DNA of 64,000 bases. Source: JAWQFO01 sp033436665. GTDB lineage: Bacteria; Pseudomonadota; Alphaproteobacteria; Rhodobacterales; Rhodobacteraceae. The stretch spans positions 62,001 to 126,000 of the forward strand of contig NZ_JAWQFO010000001.1 in the NCBI RefSeq assembly GCF_033436665.1. The letters are read 5' to 3'. Below are positions 33,501 through 43,007 of the stretch, piece after piece (position 1 is the stretch's first letter; each line of letters starts with the position of its first letter). Both the position numbers and the translations under genes were made by a program. Under the pieces are notes generated by a model. It worked only from the letters and a program-made list of their open reading frames with translations. It was not told the origin of the DNA and ran no database searches.

Positions 33501-35415
33501 GGGGCTGCAGGTCGACCTGCGCGCGAACGGTCCCTATGGTGCGCGTCTTGCGGTCGCCGGTCTGGCGACCGGACCGGATGCCGACATCAACGTCGATGTC
33601 GCGATCCCGAACCTGCAACCGCTGGTGCCGCAGGTCTCGGGACCGGTCGAGGCGTCGTCGCGCCTGCGTCAGACCGAAGGCGGCTGGATGGTCGACGCGA
33701 ATGTCACCGGGCCGCAGGACAGCCGGGCGACGCTTTCGGGCCTTGCTACCGGACCGGAGGCCGATCTGAACTTCGAGGTACAGGCCGCCAATGTCGGAGC
33801 CTTCGTGCCGCAGGTGAATGGTCCGCTTTCGGCCAACGGTCGCGCGTTCCAGTCGCCGGAAGGCTGGCGCGTCGATCTCGATGCCGACGGTCCCTATTCC
33901 TCCGAGGTCAGCCTCGAGGGGCTCGCCACCGGGCCGGATGCTGCGTTGACCTTCTCGGCCGCTATGCCCAACGTCGCGCCGCTGGTCGGACAGCTTTCCG
34001 GGCCGCTCGCGGTGCAGGGAACGGCCAACCGAACGCCGCCCGGCTGGCAGGTGGACACCACCGTCGACGGGCCTGCGGGTATGCAGGCCGCGGTTGCGGG
34101 TCTTGTCGGCGACGGTGGCCAGCTTGACCTGACCGTCAACGGCACGGCGCCGCTTGGACTGGCCCAGCCCTTCCTTGCGCCGCGCAGCCTTGCCGGGCAG
34201 GCCACATTCGACCTGACCGTGAACGGCCCACCGGCACTGTCGTCGGTATCCGGCAACATCAACATCGGCGATGCCACCTTCTCGGCCCCGAACCTGCGCA
34301 TCGCGCTTGTCGACATTTCCAGCAGCATCGCGCTGAACGGAGCGCAGGCGCAGATCCAGGCCAGCGCGAGCCCAAGCACCGGCGGGCAGATCACGGCCGG
34401 TGGCACGATCGCGCTCGACACCCTGGCTGCGAACCTCGAGATCGGGCTCGTGCAGGCCGAGATCGTCGATCCGCGTCTCTACCGCACGCTGCTTAACGGC
34501 CGCATCACGGTGAACGGCCCGCTTACCGGCGGCGCGCGCATCGCCGGGCAGATCGACGTGGGCGAAACTCTGGTCACGGTCCCCAATACCGGGCTGACCA
34601 GCATCGGGGACATCCCGCCAATCACCCACATCGGCGAAACCGGCGCGCAGCGGCTCACGCGGGCCCGGGCCGGCGTGCTTGACGTCGAGGGCCCGGAGGC
34701 CGCCGGCGCCGGGGCCGGGCCGGCCTATCCGCTTGATCTCGTGATCAACGCGCCGGGTCGTATCTTCGTGCGTGGCCGCGGGCTTGATGCCGAGCTCGGC
34801 GGATCATTGCGCCTCACCGGAACCACAGCGCGACCGATTTCGTCAGGCTCCTTCGAGCTTCAGCGCGGCCGTCTCGACATCCTCGGGCAGCGGTTCGAAC
34901 TGGTCGAGGGTCGGATCGAATTTCAGGGCGACCTCACGCCTTACCTCTATTTCGTGACGTCGACGACCACGTCGGACGGAACTGCGTCGGTCATCCTCGA
35001 CGGTCCTGCGGATGAGCCGACCGTCAGTTTCTCCTCGTCTCCCGAGGCGCCGGAGGACGAGGTGATCTCGCAGCTTCTGTTCGGCAAGAACCTCAGCGAG
35101 ATTTCCGCGCTGCAGGCGCTGCAACTGGCCAACGCCGTCGCGGTGCTGGCCGGACGCGGTGGTGTCGGACTGATCGGCAGCCTGCGCGAAGGGTTCGGGC
35201 TGGACGATTTCGACGTGACGACGACGGAAGACGGGGAAACGGCGGTCAGGGCGGGCAAGTATCTGACCGAAGATATCTACACCGACGTCACCAGCACCGG
35301 AAGCGATACCGAGATTTCGCTGAACTTCGACATCACCGACTCGTTCACCGCCAAGGGCACGGTCGACAACGAGGGCAATACCGGCGTCGGCATCTTCTTC
35401 GAGCGCGACTACTAG
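30553..35415 (+). CDS. tamB: TamB: translocation and assembly module, AsmA/DUF490 family
   Basis: A 1620-residue protein anchored in the inner membrane by its N-terminal helix (FLIVLWALTLPAPLLAQ) and spanning the periplasm as a beta-helical groove. The ATG at 30553 overlaps the tamA stop, giving translational coupling. The C-terminal ~400 residues are the conserved TamB/DUF490 domain (GRIFVRGRGLDAELGGSLRL, RGRLDILGQRFELVEG, APEDEVISQLLFGKNLSEIS, ending SFTAKGTVDNEGNTGVGIFF). Residues 617-1156 consist of nine in-phase 60-residue repeats, making it longer than the ~1260-residue E. coli protein. It works with TamA in outer-membrane biogenesis or lipid transport. Confidence 0.94.
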   Translation: MRILKRFLIVLWALTLPAPLLAQDDDEDRGFVVGTLENALSGPGRFVRIEGFEGALSSEATMERMEIADEEGVWLTLENVVLDWSRLALLRGRLEVERLSAERLDIPRLPIPSDEVAVPDAEATGFALPELPVTINVQEFEVEAIALGAPILGEAAELTVSASARLDDDGLQANVSAQRTDGRDGELVADVSFGRESNDLNLDLQLEESPGGLAARALQIPGSPSVSLTVAGQGPLSDFAADIGLSTDGQERIAGRVTLTEEETAEGADLQIAADVGGDVTAIVLPQYHEFFGPDVRLRLDALRRADGSTEVRDMRVTARALDLSGQVRIDQANWPSFIDVTGTIVDETGSAVILPVGGVTVDRVDLSVSYDAAQGDALSGRFDITELEHEAATVSRAQLALDGTLVGSLESVGQFLADLTFEAEGLGLADESAGRALGEAITGQANINYVEGQPIRITDVTLRGDDYGLVGQAIVGALEEGFPTRIGIAVDADDLSRFSALSGQTLSGAADVTVAGNVTPLAGFFDVVIDGSSQDLGIGIPEADAALAGRTVLSIVAARNDTGTFLRDMTFDNDAMRLTASAFLRSNQSEATLDAEFFDVAVIAPQYSGPLLVKAEATQDGQGWVVDAGVDGPYDTRVELIGRATGPNADLKFDLDVPEIAPLVPDLSGAVTATGRAFQSPEGWRVDLQADGPYQATVALEGLATGADADLDFDLSIPDIEPLAPGISGAVSAQGNARNSPEGWRVDLAATAPYDAELSLEGLATGPDAQLNLDLAVPDLQPLVPSIEGALTVTGVAAQSPEGWRVDLDVDGPYEAQVALDGLATGTDAQLNLDLSVPDLQPLIPTIEGALTATGVAEQTPEGWRVDLDVDGPYQAKVALEGLATGANANLDFDLSLPDVQPLVPQVSGPLTATGNAQQSPEGWRVDLQADGPFDAEVALRGLATGPESDLAFELSVPDLQPVVPQVTGGIDARGNLRPREEGLQVDLRANGPYGARLAVAGLATGPDADINVDVAIPNLQPLVPQVSGPVEASSRLRQTEGGWMVDANVTGPQDSRATLSGLATGPEADLNFEVQAANVGAFVPQVNGPLSANGRAFQSPEGWRVDLDADGPYSSEVSLEGLATGPDAALTFSAAMPNVAPLVGQLSGPLAVQGTANRTPPGWQVDTTVDGPAGMQAAVAGLVGDGGQLDLTVNGTAPLGLAQPFLAPRSLAGQATFDLTVNGPPALSSVSGNINIGDATFSAPNLRIALVDISSSIALNGAQAQIQASASPSTGGQITAGGTIALDTLAANLEIGLVQAEIVDPRLYRTLLNGRITVNGPLTGGARIAGQIDVGETLVTVPNTGLTSIGDIPPITHIGETGAQRLTRARAGVLDVEGPEAAGAGAGPAYPLDLVINAPGRIFVRGRGLDAELGGSLRLTGTTARPISSGSFELQRGRLDILGQRFELVEGRIEFQGDLTPYLYFVTSTTTSDGTASVILDGPADEPTVSFSSSPEAPEDEVISQLLFGKNLSEISALQALQLANAVAVLAGRGGVGLIGSLREGFGLDDFDVTTTEDGETAVRAGKYLTEDIYTDVTSTGSDTEISLNFDITDSFTAKGTVDNEGNTGVGIFFERDY
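32401..34200 (+). repeat. Tandem 180-bp (60-codon) repeats inside tamB
   Basis: Nine complete units start at exactly 180-base intervals (32401, 32581, 32761, 32941, 33121, 33301, 33481, 33661, 33841), and a degenerate tenth runs from 34021. The core of each unit reads about SPEGWRVDL.ADGPY.A.V, then ALEGLATGPDA.L.FDLS, then PD.QPLVPQVSG.LTATG. No insertion or deletion breaks the phase. Units starting at 32941 and 33121 are nearly identical in DNA (for example GGCTGGCGCGTCGACCTCGA in both), implying recent duplication or conversion. Confidence 0.95.
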
Positions 35416-35421
35416 ACCGGT

Positions 35422-35934
35422 TCAACCGCCGGGCGAAAAGCGCCCGTAACGGCCCTGGTCGAATAGCAGGCCGGGACCGCCGCGCGCGGGCAGGGCGACG
35501 CTGTCCACCGTGCCCAGGATCAGCGAGTGATCGCCCGCGGGATGCACCGCATAGCGCGTGCAGTCGAACCGAGCGAGGCACCCCTCGAGCCGGGGCATGC
35601 CGTCTTCTCCCTCGATCCAGTCGAAGGCGTCGAAGCCGTGCCCATGTGTCGCGAAATGCCGGGCGAGGTCAAGCTGGTCCGCGCCGAGAACGTGGATTGC
35701 GAAGCGCTCCGCCGCGGCAAAAGCGTCATGGCGTCGCGATGCGCGCGCGGGAGACCACATGACCAGCGGCGGATCGAGCGATACCGAGGAAAAGGAATTC
35801 GCGGTCATGCCGAGAGGGCCGCGGTCGGTCCGGGCGGTGACCACTGTCACGCCGGTTCCGAAGCAGCCAAGCGCCCGGCGCAGATCCGCCGCGCGATCGG
35901 GTCCGGGCACGAATTCCAGGTCGTCCTCCGCCAT
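35422..35934 (-). CDS. Flavin reductase family protein
   Basis: A 170-residue FMN-binding split-barrel protein (flavin reductase-like). Visible family pattern: ALGCFGTGVTVVTARTDRGPLGMTANSFSSVSLDPPLV, then WIEGEDGMPRLEGCLARFDC and AGDHSLILGTVDSVAL. Members reduce FMN/FAD with NAD(P)H for two-component monooxygenases. The start at 35934 is chosen because upstream residues in frame look unlike the family; no strong ribosome site is seen. It converges with tamB, leaving only 6 bases between the stops. No partner oxygenase is adjacent. Confidence 0.88.
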   Translation of the reverse strand: MAEDDLEFVPGPDRAADLRRALGCFGTGVTVVTARTDRGPLGMTANSFSSVSLDPPLVMWSPARASRRHDAFAAAERFAIHVLGADQLDLARHFATHGHGFDAFDWIEGEDGMPRLEGCLARFDCTRYAVHPAGDHSLILGTVDSVALPARGGPGLLFDQGRYGRFSPGG

Positions 35935-36096
35935 GGCCGCAGCGGTGCCATGTCCGCCGGCCAGAGTCCAGCATGAGCGGGAAGACGCGGTTGACGCCAC
36001 GGCGCCGGAACCGTCTTCTTGGACTGTGGGTTCTCCTGTCGAGCCGGTGAGGGCAGAGGTTCATCTCCGCCGGTCTCGCGTGAAAAGGAGAGTATG

Positions 36097-36615
36097 ATGA
36101 CCTTCAAGAGTTTCCTTCGACCCGTAACCTTTGGCGCGGCCCTTCTGGCCGGAGCAGGCGGTGCCGCGACGATGGCGGCAGCACAGGACAATGAAACCGT
36201 TGATCACGTCGAGGTGGGCTCGCTCAGCTGCGACGTTGGCGAGGGCACGGGCTATGTCTTCGGGTCGACCCGTGAACTCACCTGTACCTTCAATCCGACG
36301 ACCGAAGGGCAGGCCGACGAAGTCTATGTCGGCGAGATCAATCGCTACGGCGTCGACGTCGGCAAGACCGACAAGGGCGCGATGAGCTGGCTGGTGTTCG
36401 CGCCGACCGAGTCCGAATGGCAGGAAGGCGGCCTGAACGGCGTCTACCGCGGTGTTTCGGCCGAGGCGACTGTGGGCGTGGGGCTTGGTGCCAACGCAAT
36501 GGTCGGCGGGTCCGAGGATACGCTGGCATTGCAGCCGATCAGCCTCAACACCCAGCAGGGCCTCAATTTCGCCGTGGGTGTGGGCGAAATCGAACTTCAG
36601 CGCGTTCAAGGCTGA
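36097..36615 (+). CDS. DUF992 family exported protein
   Basis: A 172-residue protein with a signal peptide (PVTFGAALLAGAGGAATMAAAQ). The mature part matches DUF992: HVEVGSLSCDVGEGTGYVFG, TRELTCTFNP, VYVGEINRYGVDVG, SWLVFAPT, GVYRGVSAEATVGVGLGANA and LQPISLNTQQGLNFAVGVG. The two cysteines probably form a disulfide in the periplasm. Function is unknown; the family is common in alphaproteobacteria, often strongly expressed. AAAAGGAG at 36083-36090 fits ATG 36097 (ATG 36094 is possible). A strong terminator follows. Confidence 0.9.
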   Translation: MTFKSFLRPVTFGAALLAGAGGAATMAAAQDNETVDHVEVGSLSCDVGEGTGYVFGSTRELTCTFNPTTEGQADEVYVGEINRYGVDVGKTDKGAMSWLVFAPTESEWQEGGLNGVYRGVSAEATVGVGLGANAMVGGSEDTLALQPISLNTQQGLNFAVGVGEIELQRVQG

Positions 36616-36637
36616 GCGCAGCGTTGACGCTGCAAAT

Positions 36638-36663
36638 AAAGGGCGCCAGCCGGCGCCCTTTTT
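36638..36663. terminator. Bidirectional rho-independent terminator
   Basis: AAAGGGCGCC and GGCGCCCTTT form a 10-bp stem with an AGCC loop, followed by a T run (36659-36663). The A run on the other side makes it usable for the converging DUF992 (+) and acs (-) genes. Confidence 0.9.
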
Positions 36664-36682
36664 AATTGCCCGGGGGTCCGTG

Positions 36683-38647
<1,965 letters not shown>

Positions 38648-39190
38648 GGATGGCTCCTCCCTCTGTCTCATTCCGGGTCGAGGGCGCGCCGCGTCGCCGG
38701 CCACTGCCGCGACCCGGTTGCCTCCTCCCTGGGCGGGATCATAGCGGGCTTTGGACGGATTGGAATAAGCCGCCCGGTCCGGGAGCCTTCGGTGTAAACT
38801 TGTTCGCCCCTCCAGCCGGATCCTGTCAAGAATGCGCGCCTTGGCGGAGTTTCTAATGAAAATTCAAAGTTTTAATTGTCAATCTGGCCTGCAAGGGGAA
38901 CCGGGATCAGTGGAGCAGGACCGATCCGTCTCGCCCCAAGGCTGTGCCGCCTTGCGTTTCAAACACCTGCTCTGAACCGCGGTAGCGTTTTGGGGCGCAC
39001 CTGGTCCTGGCCGGTGCCCCGACATTCAAGCCCGGCACGGCAAGACAACCGCGAAATGGATACCGAAACGGGAAAAACAGATCCGCTCGCAGGTCGCGGT
39101 TAACCATCAAAAAGACCGCCGTCTCATGGGCGGATCTCTGGTTCGGAAATATCCCGGGGGTCCGGGGGCAGCGCCCCCGGTCCGGTCGTC
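38648..39190. other. 543-base stretch without a gene: acs upstream region plus terminator hairpin
   Basis: No frame here is convincing. Around 38850-38882 there is a clearly AT-rich patch (AATGAAAATTCAAAGTTTTA) inside GC-rich DNA, about 210-230 bases before the acs start, a plausible regulatory region for acs. At the other end lies the hairpin at 39151-39187 belonging to the BKACE/pca operon. Confidence 0.55.
39151..39187 (-). terminator. GC-rich hairpin ending the pca/BKACE operon
   Basis: CCGGGGGC (39162-39169) pairs with GCCCCCGG (39173-39180) across an AGC loop, 10 bases past the BKACE stop. On the reverse strand it is followed by CCCCCGGGATATTTCC, with no long T run. Hairpins of this sequence type after genes are frequent in Rhodobacteraceae genomes, so termination is likely, though from memory. 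Confidence 0.6.
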
Positions 39191-40021
39191 TCAGGCCGCG
39201 CGCAGCCCCAGGATTTCGCGGGCCTGCGCCGGTGTCGCCACCGCGCGACCATGTTTTTCGCAAATATCCACCGTGCGCCGGACCAGGGCGGCGTTCGACG
39301 GTGCCAGGGTGTCGCGATCGAGGCGGATGTTGTCCTCGAGACCTGTGCGCGCATGCCCGCCCGTCGACACCGCCCACTCGTTCAGCACGATCTGGTTCGG
39401 TCCGATCCCCGCCGCACACCACGGCGCTCCGGGAAACAGCCGGTCGACCGTGCGGCGGTAGAAGTCGAAAACCTCGCGGTCCACCGGCATCGCGTTCTTC
39501 ACGCCCATGACGAACTGAACGTAAGGCGTGTCCTTGATCTTGCCCGCCGCATGCAACTTGGCGGCCTGGAAGATGTGGCTGAGATCGAAGGCCTCGATCT
39601 CGGGCTTCACGTCGTACTTGATCATCTCCGCGGCCAGCCAGTCGACGAGGTCCGGCGGGTTCTCGTAGACGCGCGTGGGAAAATTGTTGGACCCCACCGA
39701 GAGCGAGGCCATGTCGGGCCGCAGCGGCAGCATGCCCCCACGCGCGGTGCCCGCGCCGGACCGCCCGCCTGTCGACAATTGCACGATCATGCCGGGGCAA
39801 TGCGTTTCGATGCCCTCCTTCAGTTTCGCGAAGCGGTCGGGATCCGAGGTGGGCTTTCCGTCGTCGTCGCGCACGTGGCAATGCGCGATCGCCGCCCCGG
39901 CCTCGAAGGCTTCCTGCGTGCTCTCGACCTGCTCGGCGACCGTTTCCGGCACCGCGGGGTTGTCGGCCTTGGTCGGCACCGATCCGGTGATGGCAACGCA
40001 GATGATGCAGGGATCGCCCAT
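39191..40021 (-). CDS. BKACE / DUF849 beta-keto acid cleavage enzyme
   Basis: A 276-residue zinc-dependent TIM-barrel enzyme of the beta-keto acid cleavage family, which reacts a beta-keto acid with acetyl-CoA to give acetoacetate and a new CoA ester. Family signatures: the zinc-binding HCHVRDDDGKPTSD, QLSTGGRSGAG, MASLSVGSNNFP, and the C-terminal GGHARTGLEDNIRLDRD. It follows pcaG by 10 bases with its own GGAGA, as the last gene of the pobA-pcaCHG operon. In this position beta-ketoadipate is an attractive substrate (yielding succinyl-CoA plus acetoacetate), but substrate assignment is inference. Confidence 0.9.
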   Translation of the reverse strand: MGDPCIICVAITGSVPTKADNPAVPETVAEQVESTQEAFEAGAAIAHCHVRDDDGKPTSDPDRFAKLKEGIETHCPGMIVQLSTGGRSGAGTARGGMLPLRPDMASLSVGSNNFPTRVYENPPDLVDWLAAEMIKYDVKPEIEAFDLSHIFQAAKLHAAGKIKDTPYVQFVMGVKNAMPVDREVFDFYRRTVDRLFPGAPWCAAGIGPNQIVLNEWAVSTGGHARTGLEDNIRLDRDTLAPSNAALVRRTVDICEKHGRAVATPAQAREILGLRAA

Positions 40022-40031
40022 GGCTGTCTCC

Positions 40032-40634
40032 TCAGATGTCGAGGAACACGGTTTCGTCCGGTCCCTGCAGGTGGATGTCGAAGCGGTAGCGCCCGACGCC
40101 CTCGACCTTGGCCAGCAGCGTTCCGACCCGTGCGCGATGCTCGATCCGGGCCAGCAGCGGATCCTCGGCATTCGCCTCGGCCTCGTCCTCGAAATAGAGC
40201 CGGGTCTGCAGCCCGACGTTGATGCCGCGGGCCACGATCCACACCGAGATGTGCGGCGCCTGCAGCGCGCCGTCGGCGGCGGGAACCCGTCCCGGCTTGA
40301 CGGTCTCGAAGCGGTAGGCGCCGGTTTCCATGTCGCTTGCCGCGCGTCCCCATCCGAAAAAGTTGGGATCGGGTGTCCCGCGGGTCTCGCCGGGCGCGTG
40401 GAAGAGGCCGTTCGCATCCGCCTGCCAGATTTCGATCAGCGCGTCCTTCAGGGCCTGCCCGGCGCCATCGTAGACGGTGCCGGTCACGGTGATGCGCTCC
40501 CCTCCGACATCCCCCGTGATCATGCGGTGCCCGAGGTCTTCCGCGTAGACGTTTGAAATGCCGGAAAAGTTCGGCGTGCAGCCGATATGTACGTAGGGCC
40601 CGGCGGTCTGGCTCGGCGTTTCCTTGGGCCCCAT
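40032..40634 (-). CDS. pcaG: Protocatechuate 3,4-dioxygenase alpha subunit
   Basis: A 200-residue alpha chain of the intradiol ring-cleaving dioxygenase. It begins ETPSQTAGPYVHIGCTP, then has the strand pattern VTGTVYDGAGQALKDALIEI WQADANG, DPNFFGWGRAA, HISVWIVARGIN and RLYFEDE. The alpha chain lacks the iron ligands and pairs with PcaH to open protocatechuate to beta-carboxy-cis,cis-muconate. The ATG at 40634 comes 1 base after the pcaH stop, giving tight coupling. Confidence 0.95.
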   Translation of the reverse strand: MGPKETPSQTAGPYVHIGCTPNFSGISNVYAEDLGHRMITGDVGGERITVTGTVYDGAGQALKDALIEIWQADANGLFHAPGETRGTPDPNFFGWGRAASDMETGAYRFETVKPGRVPAADGALQAPHISVWIVARGINVGLQTRLYFEDEAEANAEDPLLARIEHRARVGTLLAKVEGVGRYRFDIHLQGPDETVFLDI

Positions 40635-40635
40635 C

Positions 40636-41370
40636 TCACAGCCCCTCCATGCGGTTCTCGAAAAGAGTCTGGCGCCGCCCGCGCAGCACGATATCGAACC
40701 GGTAGGCCCGCGCGTCCATCGGGATCGTGCGGTCCATGTCGAGCCGCCCGACAAGCTGCGCGATGGCTTCCGCCGAGGGGATGGCGCCCACGATCGGACA
40801 CATCCCGATCATCGGGTCGCCGTCGAAATACATCTGCGTGATTAGCCTCTGCGCGAAACTCGCCCCGAAGATACTGAAATGGATATGCGCCGGGCGCCAG
40901 TCGTTCACGCCGTTGGGCCAGGGGTAAGGACCGGGCTGCACGGTTCGGAACTCGTAGGCCCCGGTCTCGTCGGTGATGCAGCGCCCGCAGCCGCCGAAGT
41001 TGGGGTCGAGCGGCGCGATGTAACCTTCCTTGCGGTGCCGGTAGCGTCCGCCGGCGTTGGCCTGCCAGACCTCGATCAGCGCGCCCGCGACCGGGCGTTC
41101 GAACTGGTCGGTCACCCGGCCGTGCACGACGATGCGCGGCCCGATCGCTGCTTCGCCCTGTGCCGCGAAATTGTGGATCAGGTCGTTGTCGAGTGGCCCC
41201 AGAATGTCGTTGCCGAAGACGGGACCGGTTTCCTCGCCCATTGAGGAGGGAAAGGACAAGAGCGGCGCCTGCGGCGCGCGTTTCACGCTTGTCTTGTAGG
41301 GCGGATACAGTGCCGGCGGATGCCAAGCGCGGTCGCGGGCGGGAAAGCCGGTCAGTGTCTTTTCAGTCAT
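40636..41370 (-). CDS. pcaH: Protocatechuate 3,4-dioxygenase beta subunit
   Basis: A 244-residue catalytic chain. The Fe(III) ligands can be seen as Tyr in EGYIAPLDPNFGG, Tyr in QPGPYPWPNG, and the two His in RPAHIHFSIFG; IEVWQANAGGRYRH and the C-terminal AYRFDIVLRGRRQTLFEN are also typical. It catalyses intradiol cleavage of protocatechuate together with PcaG. Its start overlaps the pcaC stop by 8 bases, and its stop abuts pcaG. Confidence 0.96.
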   Translation of the reverse strand: MTEKTLTGFPARDRAWHPPALYPPYKTSVKRAPQAPLLSFPSSMGEETGPVFGNDILGPLDNDLIHNFAAQGEAAIGPRIVVHGRVTDQFERPVAGALIEVWQANAGGRYRHRKEGYIAPLDPNFGGCGRCITDETGAYEFRTVQPGPYPWPNGVNDWRPAHIHFSIFGASFAQRLITQMYFDGDPMIGMCPIVGAIPSAEAIAQLVGRLDMDRTIPMDARAYRFDIVLRGRRQTLFENRMEGL

Positions 41371-41743
41371 CGGTCTTCATTTCCGCCAGGGTCGTCCTGG
41401 CCAGCTTGATCGCGTGGTTGGCCTTTGGCACCCCGGCGTAGATCGCCACATGCAGGAAGACCTGCATGATGTCGTCCTCGGATGCGCCGGTGTTGGCCGT
41501 TGCGCGAACATGCATCGGTATCTCCTCGAAGTTACCCGTCGCGGCCAGAAGCGCAAGCGTCAGCATCGAGCGTTCGCGCCGGCTGATCGTGTCGTCGGCC
41601 CAGACCGTACCCCAAGCACCTTCTGTGATCAGCGTCTGGAACGGCTGGTCGAAGTCGGTCTTGGCGGCCTCGGCCCGGTCGACATGCGCGTCGCCCAAAA
41701 CCTGCCGCCGGACCTGCATCCCGGTCTCGTAGCGATTGGCCAT
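41363..41743 (-). CDS. pcaC: 4-carboxymuconolactone decarboxylase
   Basis: A 126-residue AhpD-like alpha-helical protein of the usual size. It decarboxylates 4-carboxymuconolactone to beta-ketoadipate enol-lactone. Motifs: GAWGTVWADDTISRRERSML, LAATGNFEEIPMHVRATANT, and EDDIMQVFLHVAIYAGVPKA. It sits 20 bases after pobA and overlaps pcaH. The pcaB cycloisomerase that makes its substrate and the pcaD hydrolase that uses its product are not in the window. Confidence 0.95.
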   Translation of the reverse strand: MANRYETGMQVRRQVLGDAHVDRAEAAKTDFDQPFQTLITEGAWGTVWADDTISRRERSMLTLALLAATGNFEEIPMHVRATANTGASEDDIMQVFLHVAIYAGVPKANHAIKLARTTLAEMKTDD

Positions 41744-41763
41744 TCGCGGTCACTCCTGTCGTC

Positions 41764-42933
41764 TCAGTAGGGCAGGCCCACGTAATTTTCCGCGAGCACC
41801 TTCTGGGCCGCTTCGTTGCCGGCAAGAAAGTCGAGCTCGGCGCGTTGCATTCTCGTGTCGAACTCCGACTGGTCGGGAAAGCGGTGCAACAGGCCGGTCA
41901 GCCACCAGCTGAACCGTTCCGCTTTCCAGACCCGGGCGAGGGCACGTTCCGAATAGCGGTCGATGCCCTCGGCGTCGTTCTCCTCGTAGAACTGGCGCAA
42001 CCCGGTATAGAGGTAGTGCACGTCCGAGGCGGCGGTGTTGAGCCCCTTGGCGCCGGTGGGCGGCACGATATGCGCGGCATCCCCGCATAGGAACAATCTT
42101 CCCCAACGCATCGGCTCGGTCACGAAACTGCGCAGCGGCGCGATGGATTTCTCGATCGATGGCCCGGTCTCCAGCCGCGCGGCGGCCTCGGCCGGGATGC
42201 GTTGGCGCAGGGCCGTCCAGAACGCCTCGTCCGACCAGTCCGCCGCGTTGTCGGTGATCGGGCATTGCACGTAGTAGCGGCTGAGGCGCGGGTTGCGCAT
42301 CGAGCAAAGCGCGAAGCCGTGGCTGGAATTGGCGTAGATCAGCTCGTCGCTGACCGGTGGAGTCTCGGAGAGGATCCCGAGCCAGCCGAAGGGGTAGACC
42401 TTTTCGAATTCGCGCCGAACCTTGTCGGGAATGGTCTTCCGGCTGACGCCGTGAAACCCGTCGCAGCCGGCGATGAAATCGCAGTCGATCCGGCGCTCGC
42501 TGCCATCGCGGGAATAGGTGACGAATGGCGTATCGCGGTCGGCATCGTGGATCGCGACATCCTCGACCGAGAACTCGATCCCGCCGCCCGCCGCCTCGCG
42601 GGCCGCGTAGAGGTCCTGGGTTACCTCGGTCTGTCCGTAGACAACGACGCTGCTGCCGGTCAGCGCCGAAAAGTCGATCCTGAGCACAGTATCGTCCTGC
42701 GAGATCAGCGTTCCATGATGTGGAATGCCTTCGGCTTGCAGGCGGCGGTCGCATCCTGCCTCGGCCATGAGGCGCACGAACCCCTGTTCCAGCACGCCGG
42801 CGCGAATCCGGCCGAGAACATGCGCGCGGGTCTGGCGTTCGAGGATCACGCTTTCGATACCGCGCAGGTGCAGAAGTTGCGACAGCAGCAAGCCGGATGG
42901 TCCGCCACCCACGATAACAACCTGTGTCCGCAT
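41764..42933 (-). CDS. pobA: 4-hydroxybenzoate 3-monooxygenase
   Basis: A 389-residue FAD monooxygenase converting 4-hydroxybenzoate to protocatechuate with NAD(P)H and O2. Visible are the FAD motif VVIVGGGPSGLLLSQLLHL, the ERQTRAHVLGRIRAGVLEQG segment, the DG motif CDGFHGVSRKTIP, and the FAD-binding GDAAHIVPPTGAKGLNTA. It is the first gene of the pobA-pcaC-pcaH-pcaG-BKACE operon. No PobR- or PcaQ-type regulator is adjacent; the upstream gene on the same strand is the LacI regulator of the sugar operon, 74 bases away. Confidence 0.97.
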   Translation of the reverse strand: MRTQVVIVGGGPSGLLLSQLLHLRGIESVILERQTRAHVLGRIRAGVLEQGFVRLMAEAGCDRRLQAEGIPHHGTLISQDDTVLRIDFSALTGSSVVVYGQTEVTQDLYAAREAAGGGIEFSVEDVAIHDADRDTPFVTYSRDGSERRIDCDFIAGCDGFHGVSRKTIPDKVRREFEKVYPFGWLGILSETPPVSDELIYANSSHGFALCSMRNPRLSRYYVQCPITDNAADWSDEAFWTALRQRIPAEAAARLETGPSIEKSIAPLRSFVTEPMRWGRLFLCGDAAHIVPPTGAKGLNTAASDVHYLYTGLRQFYEENDAEGIDRYSERALARVWKAERFSWWLTGLLHRFPDQSEFDTRMQRAELDFLAGNEAAQKVLAENYVGLPY

Positions 42934-43007
42934 GCTTCTTCCCTAGCCTGAGGCAAGTTTTGCCGCAATCGCAGGAAAAGCGAAAGCCCGTCTTTCGTCC
43001 GCCGCGT

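Noticed and set aside
32401..34020. CRISPR-like array
   Set aside because: The 180-bp units are in frame coding repeats of tamB without conserved short repeats and unique spacers.
30598..34629. Very long open frame (1343 codons) antisense to tamB
   Set aside because: It mirrors tamB codon by codon; long antisense frames are normal in GC-rich genes and its translation has Arg/Gly/Asp-rich shadow composition with no domain.
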